Origin: Artocarpus heterophyllus | Taxonomy: Eukaryota; Streptophyta; Magnoliopsida; Rosales; Moraceae | DNA: 64,000 nt | Direction of reading: 5' to 3' | Assembly: GCA_025403435.1 (NCBI GenBank) | Contig: CM046338.1 | Coordinates: 17,359,316-17,423,315, forward strand | Shown here: positions 56,741 through 64,000 of the stretch, one piece after another | Layout: every line of letters starts with the position of its first letter | Numbering within the stretch: the first letter of the stretch is position 1 | Position numbers and translations under genes: made by a program | The notes under the pieces: generated by a model | What the model was told of the DNA's origin: nothing | What the model saw: only the letters and a program-made list of their open reading frames with translations | The model's database searches: none

Positions 56741-59032
56741 TACTACAACAAGTTATAGCTTAGACGATGCTTGAAAGACAACGATATCTATGAAACTGTC
56801 ATTATATGTGCCTAAAAAATGTGCAACATAGAGACTTCTATTTTGGAAATCCATATCAGACTTTAGATGATAGTTTCTAGAAAAACATTGTATAATACAC
56901 TACTTTAGAAACTGTCGTCTAATCTTAGTAGCCTTTTTAATTTCACAAGAAAAATCATATTGTACCCATTCGTCACACTCTTTTTTCCTTGTCCCTCTCC
57001 TCTGTTCTACCATTGTTGTCGTCGCCTAGTCACCCTTGAATCTCATCGCCCACCCTACATATCACTTGCCCTTGCTCTCAACTCACCCAAGCCCTTGCTC
57101 TCGCCTTCTTCATCCTTGTCCTTGCCCTCACTTTCGTCTGCTACTTTGCCTCCATCACCATCGTGCCGAGTCCACCCTTGCTCTCATACTCGCTTGCTCC
57201 TTTTCATCAAACATCGCCACCAACGCCTCCTGTCTGTTTGGTAGGTTTTATTTTGATTTGTTTGACTGTGTCTATATGAGTTTGAGTATATTAGTTTCAT
57301 TTTTATATTAGTTTGTATATTATGTCTATGTGAGTTTAATTGGTGATTATTTAGTTGTTTTAGATTGACTTTATTATTATGTTGTGTTAGGCTGATTTTA
57401 TGTTAATTTGTATATTGTGTCTATGTGAGTTTTGTGATTATTTTGTTGTTTTGGATTGATTTTAGTATCAGGTTGTATTAGTTTTGAAATGATTTAATTT
57501 ATTCTTAGATTTATGAGATTTGATGAAATTAGTTGAATTTGTCTTTATTTGGTAGATTTGAAATGATTTAATTTATTAATGTTAGATTTTATTATATTTG
57601 ATGAAATTGTTTGAATTTGTCTTAGTTTTGAGTTTGTAAAGTTGTTTTACGATATGAATATTAAAACTTGTGTTAAAATTTGATTTGATTTTGAAGATGG
57701 ATAAGAAATGGATGTATACTCATAGGATGAATGATTAATATGAGAAAGAAATTGAAGATTCTGTGGGTTTTGTGAAGGCTATTGTCATAAGGAAGTATGA
57801 TTCGTTGTCCTTGTGTAGGTTATGAAAATATTAGAAAACAATCATATTATGATGTTAAGTCTCATTTATGTCGATATGGGATTGATTGGACTTATCAAAT
57901 ATGGATATGGCATGGTGAGGAAGTCCCTACTTCATAATTGACAGTGAGGGGAAATGTTCATATTAGCCATGTTGATGAGGAAGATAAGGGTAATAACATG
58001 TTTAACATGATGAAAGACATGGAAGAAGATTTTGTGCACCGGTTAGAGTAATTTGAGACAATGATAGAAGATGCGGACAATGGTTGTATAGTAGGTGTTC
58101 AAAGTATGCCAAATTATCTGGTTTGATTATTTTATAGAATTTGATGGCATTGAGTGGGTGGCCAAATTCAAGTTTCATGAAACTTTTTTAGAATTTTTAC
58201 ATGGTGCATTTTTAGATAATAATAAAGTGCCAGCTACTATGTATAAGACAAAGAAGACGTTTAATACTCTATGAATGGAGTGTGAGAACATACATGCTAG
58301 TTCGAATAATTGTGTGCTCTAATAGAATAAGTGTGAAGACTTGGATGAATGCCTTGTGTGCAATGAATCTAGGGGGAAGAAAGCTAAGAAATGGTTGGAG
58401 GGAAAAAAAGTTCTATTGACAAAGGTGTTATAGTACATTCTAATAGAATCTCATTTAAAGTGATTTTTTGGAATGCAGATCATATAAAGGATTTAACTTG
58501 GTACTATGATAGGAGGATCAATGATGATATGTTGAGACATCTGACTGATTTGTCATAGTGGAAGACATTTTGTGTAGAGAATCTAGAATTTAGTATAGAA
58601 CCTAAGAATCTTCGTCTTGCTTTAACCACAGATAAAATGAATCCTCGTAATAATTTAACTAGCAAGCATTGTACTTAGCCTGTCACACTTGTCAACTACA
58701 ATTGTTCACCAAACTTGTGCATGAAACATAAGTTTTTGATGCTAACTTTGTTGATCTCTGGACCTAACCAACCGAAAAATGACATTAACATGTATCTAGC
58801 ACCTTTGATCAATTAGTTGAGAAGATTGTAGGAAAGTGGTATACAAGTACAAAATGCTTTTTACAAGGAGACCTTCAAACTCTTAACAATATTGATGTGG
58901 ACTATTAATGACTTCTTTGTATATGAAAACCAATCCAGGTATTCTATTAAGAGTTCAATAAGTTGTTCTATTTGCATGACGAAGATATCTTTATTTTAGT
59001 TGAAGCTTGGTAAGAAGACAATTTATGATGGT
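56741..59032 (+). mobile_element. CACTA transposon, copy B, 5' part
   Basis: Begins TACTACAACAAG at the same Copia-2 position as in copy A. Subterminal motifs (56760-56930), a pyrimidine-rich leader, the AT-rich tandem repeat, then degenerate TNP2 transposase from 57698: contiguous SHLCRYGIDWTY..WIWHGEE-like reading across the site disrupted in copy A, then a DDE-core region (LLISGPNQPKNDINMYLAPL near 58740-58810, WTINDFF near 58900). It is cut at 59032 by the gypsy element. Confidence 0.88.
57698..59032 (+). pseudogene. CACTA TNP2-like transposase, copy B, degenerate
   Basis: Same product as 20959-36224 but without the 12-kb interruption. Stops and frameshifts are frequent, so it is non-functional. 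The preserved segments around 58700-58910 match the transposase core of the family better than in copy A. Confidence 0.82.
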
Positions 59033-59662
59033 TGTTGATGCTTACCGTTGTCCGGCGTCGGATCAACACCCACGTGCAGCTGTGCACGTTCTGACCTCTT
59101 CTTAGGCTCACCCCTGACCGGGAGTGTGTACCTGCAAGAGGGATGGTACAGAGAATAGTGGGGTTAGTCAATAGACAAGGGCTCTCTGATGCTCAAGGCA
59201 AGTGTTGCTCGGCAGAGGTCGGTAGCTAGTTAGGTGTGAAGAAGTTTCTCTCTCTAGAATGTCATAAATGCATCCTATTTATAGGTCACCACTTGGATCG
59301 GGTGCAAGATGGGTTTTGCCCATCATCTGGGTGTCACATCAAAGTGTGTCAGGCAATAGGTAACAAGTGTCGCGCCCATCGTCCAATGGATTGGACTCTA
59401 TCAGACGGCAACCCATTTGCCTGGTGTTGGCCTACAAGGGAGAGTAGCAGCCTATATGTATGAGCAACGTGGTCTGACCCGAGCTACCGTACATCCCGAG
59501 GTGGCAGCCTTCTCGGGGCATGCCCTTGGATGCCTGAGAGGAACCTCGGGAAAAGGTATAAAGCATCGGGGACTGACAATAAGCTCCCTAAGGTCTGCTG
59601 AGCTTAATTGCCGACCACCAAAGTTGATGTCCTCAGTGGTGGCGCCGAGCTTACCCTCAACA
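59033..59662 (-). repeat. 3' LTR of the Tat-lineage gypsy element
   Basis: Plus strand TGTTGATGCTTACC...CTTACCCTCAACA, 630 bp with TGTTGA/TCAACA ends. It is followed by the complement of a polypurine tract. The second LTR is outside the window, so the ends rest on termini and the PPT. Confidence 0.85.
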
Positions 59663-59677
59663 TTAGCCCCCCAATTC
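59663..59677 (-). other. Polypurine tract of the Tat element
   Basis: The minus strand reads GAATTGGGGGGCTAA directly before the LTR start TGTTGAGGG. Confidence 0.85.
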
Positions 59678-59888
59678 ACCTGGTCGGTGTTCGGCTAGGT
59701 GGACTATGCCGAGCGGGTGAGGTCGGCTCAAAGAAGGAAGACCAAGCGACACTTGGAAGCGAGGTGAGGTGAAAAGATGCGTGGATCAGACGGGGGACGC
59801 GTGTCGCATCGCGGCCGTCTGCGCGGCTGTTAGGCGTATTAATTGCACCTCCTGGGTTTTCGCGCTCGAGTTTCTCGCCCAAAATGGC

Positions 59889-59896
59889 TATAAATA
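59889..59896 (+). promoter_or_regulatory. TATA box for the antisense gene
   Basis: TATAAATA in a GC-rich setting (ggcTATAAATAgggcc), 149 bp upstream of the ATG at 60038. The following 'cttcattttcag' region would suit a start site about 30 bp downstream. It is positioned to drive plus-strand transcription opposite to the retrotransposon's own gag-pol. Confidence 0.75.
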
Positions 59897-60037
59897 GGGC
59901 CTCCTCCTCTGTAATTTACACTTCATTTTCAGAAACTTCACGCCCGAAGAGTTTTAGCTGCCGAGCTTAAGTTCAATAGCCGAGAACATCATCTCCCGAG
60001 CTCATGCTACCGAAAACCCTAACAGGTAATTTCTTGA

Positions 60038-62538
60038 GTGAAAATGAGTGATTTATCCGACTCCCAAAACATAGAGGTTTCGTGGTCAGAAAGTAGCGAG
60101 GAGAGCAGTAGCTCTTCTTCGACCCAATCCGACGCTGAGGTGGCGTCCCCAAGACGGGACGGGGCCAGTCGGCTGGAGCAGATTCTAAGGGTCGATTCCC
60201 AGACGGTACCCGAGCAGGAGTTCTTAAACATGCTAGACGGGCGTAAGCTTATTAGGTCGTCCAGGGAGCAAGACCCTTATGTGGGGGCGTCGACAGTGGG
60301 CTCCTCCCGAGTTCTTCCAAGGGAGAGGACCGAGCTTGGGGCCCCCGAGGATGCTCCAAGCACCTCTGGTCGGAGTGCTAGGGCCCCCGTACAGGTTGCG
60401 GGGGTGATCACAGTTGATGTCTCCGATGAGGAGCATATAGCCGAGGAGGCAGAGGCGGAGCAGCCAGAGATGGAGCAGGAGATCCAGGTCACCCGCGTGT
60501 GGGGTGTAACGGCATATCGGGTAAGCCGTCCTGGGCAAACCTCAGCGGCGGGCTATACGAGCGCCATCACGGAGTCGCAGTTAGAGACCCTACACGCCGA
60601 GTATGGCATCCCGGCGGATGTGATTCTCGCCGTCCCCGGTGAGGGAGACTCACCTTTAGACGCGCCGGAGGGATTCATCACACTCTACTCCAAGTTCTTC
60701 AAGGTCGGGCTGTGTCTACCATTGCACCGCTTTCTTTGCCGGGCACTCAACAAGTTTAACGTGTGCCTGGCTCAACTGAACCCGAACAGCTATCGGTCGT
60801 TGATCGGGATGTACATCCTATGGAAGTACCACCGGAGTACCGAGATGCCGCTGGAGGCCTTCAAACAAGTATTCAAGATGAAGAAGCTTCCTCGGCAGTC
60901 CGGCTGGTATTACTTCACCGGCTTCAGGAAAGATTTTATCCTGGGCAACCCCGACTCAGACAAGTTATGGAAGTACGAGTGGTTCTACGTCGGGGGAAAC
61001 TTTTTGGCTCGAGCCGGTGAAGCCGTCCCCGAGGATGAGGAAGTGTCGAGGTCATTTGAGCAGGGGCACGTTTGGACCAAGCGTCCTTGGGCACCGAGCC
61101 GCGTAATAGAGGCCTTGGACGAGCTGTTCGAGAAGCCGGACACTTTATCCAGTTACGGCTGGTTTGGAGAGTCTAGCAGCCTTCCCCGAGCTGTCTGTCC
61201 TACCCGGGAGGCCAGGCAGGTTACAGTTGCTCGTCCGAGTACCGCGGACATTCCAGGGCCAAGCACTTCCCGGTCCGGGTGGCCGACGAGGGAGCCTTCT
61301 ACGTCTAATTTTGAGGACTCGTCCAGTGGCTCCTTCGATGCGGGGCCACCTATAGCCGATGAGGACCTCGGGGACGTGATTAGGCTCCTATACCTGTCTC
61401 GCCAACTCCAGATCGGAGGTCAGCCCAGAACTTTATTTTTAATCATCCCCCCCCCTTTTTTATTCCGATCTCGCTTTGACTTGGCATTCCTTGTGCAAAA
61501 ATGACGGCACCGACCTCCTGTGCTGACAGGCGTGCCCAGATGGCAAGCCTAAGAAAGGGCAAGGGCAAGGCAGTCGACGTTGGGAGAAAACGCAAGCAGA
61601 CGTCGATGCCCGAGCACCCAACCTGCACCGGGCAGACCTCCTCATCAGTCCAAGTTCTACCACCCCCACCACAGCCGACCAGGGCCTCACCAGAAGTCGC
61701 TCAAGTAGACGAGGCCGCAAGAGGTTCTTCCGAGGAACTGCAGAAAAGGCGCCCGGACTACCGTGGCATACTTCTCGAGCGCCTCAGAGACTTGGCTCCC
61801 ACGGATGACTTCTTCATGAACATCCAGGGTAAGGACTTCCAGAATTTGTGCAACATGGCCCTCTGAGCCACTGCTTTTGTAAGTATCCGAGCTAATCAAT
61901 AGTTCTTTTCTTGCGATATTTTGTCGAGGACTGACGTCCTAATTTTTGCAGTCGAGCGCCGTTGTACATATGGTGCACTCCATTGGGATGAAGGAGATCC
62001 ACAAGGAGAGAAAGATGCACAAAAAGACCCTCCTAAAGAAGTTGGACTCTGACAAGAAGCTTAGTGAGAGAACATTGAGCTAGATCAAGCCAAGGAGTCT
62101 CTCAAACAATCCCAGGAGGAAGCTCGAAAGGCAAAGGCCGAGGCCGAGGGTATGTCGAGGCTGCTCCAGGAGGCGAAAGATAAAGCTGCACGGCTTGAGG
62201 GACAGCTGTCAACCCTACAAGCGGAGCACCAATAATTTGTGGCCAGGTTCCCCGATCGCTTAGCCAGTGCGGTCGAGGAGTTTAAGACATCCCCGGAGTA
62301 TGCTGATCTCTACTACGACGGCATGACAGACCTCCGCGATCATCTGATAGAAAAGCACCCTGAGGCAGCTGGATTCGACTGGTCAGTCATCGTCGAGCCA
62401 GACCAAGAAGGTGCCGAACAACAGCAGGGTGTCGAGGAAGAGGTCATCGTGATAGACGGTGACGACGACGGGGATGAGCAGGTCACCGAGGGAGGCGGGG
62501 ACGAGGATGCGGCTGGGGACGAGACCCAGGCCGATTGA
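60038..62538 (+). pseudogene. Antisense ORF (aORF) of Tat/Retand element, 'putative gypsy type transposon' family, three exons
   Basis: Exon 1 (60038-61418) encodes an acidic Ser-rich N-terminus (SSEESSSSSSTQSD) and, from about residue 190, the plant domain catalogued as putative gypsy-type transposon/Transposase_28 (ESQLETLHAEYGIP, FITLYSKFFKVGLCLPLHRF, SWYYF-type WYYFTGFRKDF). Exon 2 is about 61530-61878 (RAQMASLRKGKGK...). A canonical intron GTAAGT...TTTTTGCAG (61879-61951) leads to exon 3 (61952-62538), with coiled-coil text (AKESLKQSQEEARKAKAEAE) and an acidic tail. Lesions: TGA at 61864-61866 (CGA site), a frameshift near 62068, and TAA at 62233-62235. The exon 1-2 splice (GT at 61419, AG at 61529) is one base out of phase as read. 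The protein's function is not established for the lineage. Confidence 0.85.
61879..61951 (+). other. Intron 2 of the antisense ORF
   Basis: 73 bp, donor TTTT|GTAAGTATC, acceptor TAATTTTTGCAG|TCG. The flanking readings are in phase 0, continuing KDFQNLCNMAL..ATAF into SSAVVHMVHS. Confidence 0.85.
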
Positions 62539-62598
62539 ACCTCTTCTTTTTTGTATTCGGGCTCGGGAGGTGCCCGGTTTCCTTGTACCTCCCTGATG

Positions 62599-62604
62599 AA
62601 TAAA
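62599..62604 (+). terminator. Poly(A) signal of the antisense gene
   Basis: AATAAA 61 bp after the stop at 62536-62538, in the plus-strand sense. Completes a TATA-ATG-introns-stop-AATAAA unit. Confidence 0.65.
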
Positions 62605-63283
62605 GATTCCCCGTTTTTCCTTCATTGTTTTCTTACGTGCAATTTTGTTTTCTTTTACATCCCACGTAATTTTCAAAGTTAGACACTTCTCAGGGAGGAT
62701 CCCGGGTTGGGAACCAGCTATCCCGACTTAATCCGAGTAATCCGAGTGGTCATCCTTCTCGATCACTCCGAGGATGTAGGTTTAGTACCTATGTTGTCGA
62801 GTTAATCCGAGTAGTTCTCCTTACCTGCTTAGTTATCCAAGCAGGTTTATGTTTCTGATCTCGGTCGGGCGGAATATAAACGGCGTATAACTACCATTAC
62901 CTTTGTTGCCCCCCGTAGACTTGTTTAAGTTTTAAAGAAACTTTACAAGTGTAGGACTAGTCGGACACGTAAATGTGCCGAGCAACTTAAAGGCTTGTCT
63001 GTACGGCGACAGACGTATGATCGATATACCGACCAGCCCCTCCACCCGATTTAACAAGGATGACTCTCCCCGGATGGGAGTTAGCGTCCTGTCTTCCGAG
63101 CTGGAGTTGTGGCATCTTGGACATACTTTTTCTCTTAAATACATTACTCAAGTGGAATGATATTTGGGAAGTCATGCTCCATTAAAGTAATATTTACATG
63201 GACTTTTCTAGCCCTGCTCCGCAAGTCCAGTTACAAAAGAATTGTGACCAGAGGTCAAAGAAAAAGGAGTCTGGCTCTGAATT
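62605..63283. other. Spacer between the antisense gene and integrase
   Basis: Non-coding. Contains short repeats of 'ttaatccgagta' (62730-62815). The small ORFs here have no family resemblance. Confidence 0.5.
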
Positions 63284-64000
63284 TTAAAAATAGAACCTTT
63301 TTAAGAGCTCAGTAGTCCATGGATGCCCGAGCTGATTCTCCTCCATATCGATCAACCTGTAAGTGCCTGGTCGAACGATACCTTCGACTCTAAAGGGACC
63401 TTCCCATTTTGGACCAAAGGACCCGAGACCAGGTTGTTGAACCGTGACCTTCTTCATCACTAAGTCACCGACTTGAAAGCTTTTCGGCTGTACCTTTTTA
63501 TTGTAATACCGAGCTACTACCTGGTTTCGAGCTGCGTTACGAATTGATGCTCTATTCCTTTTCTCTTCCAGTAGATCGAGCTCGGTCAACATGAGCTCCT
63601 CGTTCAGAGCCTTTTCGTATCGCTCAACCCTTAAGCTCGGTAATCCTACTTCGGCTGGAATGACAACCTCTGCCCCGTAGACCAAGGAGAACGGTGTCTC
63701 GCCAGTCGCAGCTCGGGTAGTTGTCCGGTCTGCCCAGAGCACTTGGGGTAGCTCGTCAATCCACGCACCCTTAAGCACCTTGAGTTTTTTCTTCAGGTTA
63801 TCCTTAATTGTCTTGTTCACGGCCTCAACCTGGCTGTTACTCTACAGATAGCTTGGGGAGGAGAAAACCTTCTTAATGCCCAGCTTCTCGCATAGATGAC
63901 GTAGACCCGATGAGTCAAACTGTTTAGCATTGTCAGTCACAATAGTGTGCGGGATTTCGAACCGGCAGACGATGTTTTTTCATACAAAGTTGGTACACTT
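63284..64000 (-). pseudogene. Integrase C-terminal part of the Tat element
   Basis: Minus-strand reading enters at the window edge in the integrase core: FEIPHTIVTDNAKQFD (second catalytic Asp) and SNSQVEAVNKTIK (catalytic Glu), with in-frame stops near 63975 and 63838. It then runs open from 63820 (MNKTIKDNLKK) through WIDELPQVLWADRTT, TGETPFSLVYGAEVVIPAE, and the GPY/F module FGPKWEGPFRVEGIV..GTYRL to HPWTTELLKRFYF and stop at 63284-63286. This is the retroviral-type integrase of Ty3/gypsy Tat elements. It cannot be translated through in one piece because of the two stops. Confidence 0.92.

Larger units (their letters stand above)
49866..59032. repeat. Segmental duplication, copy B
   Basis: Same order and orientation as copy A (13361-34440): LTR tail, tandem promoter repeats, receptor gene, MITE, Copia-2 5' part, CACTA. 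Interrupted on the right by the gypsy element at 59033, so its true right end is outside the window. It holds one private Tourist-like MITE (55832-55982). Confidence 0.92.
59033..64000 (-). mobile_element. Tat-lineage Ty3/gypsy retrotransposon (Retand-like), 3' half
   Basis: Pol is on the minus strand, so the left end is the 3' LTR (59033-59662). Order from left: 3' LTR, polypurine tract, an antisense gene on the plus strand (59889-62604), a spacer, then the integrase end (63284 and beyond). An additional ORF lying between integrase and the 3' LTR in antisense is the hallmark of Retand/Tat elements. It is much more GC-rich than the surrounding DNA. The 5' half and 5' LTR are beyond the window. 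Inserted in CACTA copy B at 59032. Confidence 0.92.

Noticed and set aside
56960..57311. Pro/Ser-rich ORFs of 91-94 codons
   Set aside because: They lie in the pyrimidine-rich CACTA leader. The equivalent region in copy A (20270-20510) is not open, so there is no conservation.
60233..60538. Minus-strand ORFs opposite the antisense gene exon 1
   Set aside because: GC-rich shadow frames. The plus strand has the recognisable domain, intron and poly(A) signal.
1..64000. tRNA or rRNA genes
   Set aside because: Looked for A/B-box and T-loop motifs and rRNA text by eye. The only tRNA-related sequences were retroelement primer-binding sites.

Overview
This is nuclear DNA from a plant, most likely a eudicot. 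It is AT-rich and intron-bearing, packed with nested Ty1/copia, Ty3/gypsy, CACTA and MITE elements, and its few cellular genes are plant families: a Cf-type LRR receptor-like protein, lipoxygenase, tau-class GST and a LOG-like protein. I cannot name the species from sequence alone. The only clearly intact cellular protein gene is the receptor-like protein at 50646-53408 (+).

Layout. 1-4000: degenerate repeats, a hAT-like non-autonomous element, and a solo gypsy LTR with a perfect 5-bp target-site duplication (TSD). 5764-6806: a 9-lipoxygenase 3' pseudogene. 7155-13614: a complete but decayed Copia element on the minus strand, with both LTRs and a TSD. 13361-20025 continuing to about 34440: 'copy A' of a segmental duplication, holding a pseudogenised LRR receptor gene, a second Copia (Copia-2), and a CACTA transposon inserted in Copia-2. 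Copy A's CACTA is itself split by a 3-kb solo LTR (21131-33293, TSD TATAT), which is split by a young 9.1-kb LTR retrotransposon (21692-30830, TSD ATATC). 36806-40056: the remainder of Copia-2. 40220-41290: a third Copia remnant (minus). 41300-49860: mostly AT-rich relic DNA with MITEs, LTR fragments, a short duplicated promoter/exon-like block and a GST pseudogene exon. 49866-59032: 'copy B' of the segmental duplication, with the intact receptor gene, the same Copia-2/CACTA stack (undisturbed at the copy A insertion site), and a Tourist-like MITE absent from copy A. 59033-64000: a Tat-lineage gypsy element on the minus strand, cut by the window end. It carries a multi-exon antisense ORF on the plus strand with its own TATA box and poly(A) signal.

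Most notable. The young nested retrotransposon shows no recognisable gag-pol. Between its LTRs it carries an intronless LOG-like (cytokinin riboside 5'-monophosphate phosphoribohydrolase family) ORF, a second ORF with basic regions and a Cys cluster that may resemble plant-virus nucleic-acid-binding proteins, and two tandem RNA-hairpin units with compensatory changes. Its LTRs differ by only about 1% by eye, so this is a recent insertion. Shared and private insertions in the two duplicated segments give a readable order of events: Copia-1 insertion, tandem duplication of its LTR tail with the receptor promoter flank, segmental duplication of the receptor plus Copia-2 plus CACTA, then private insertions in each copy.
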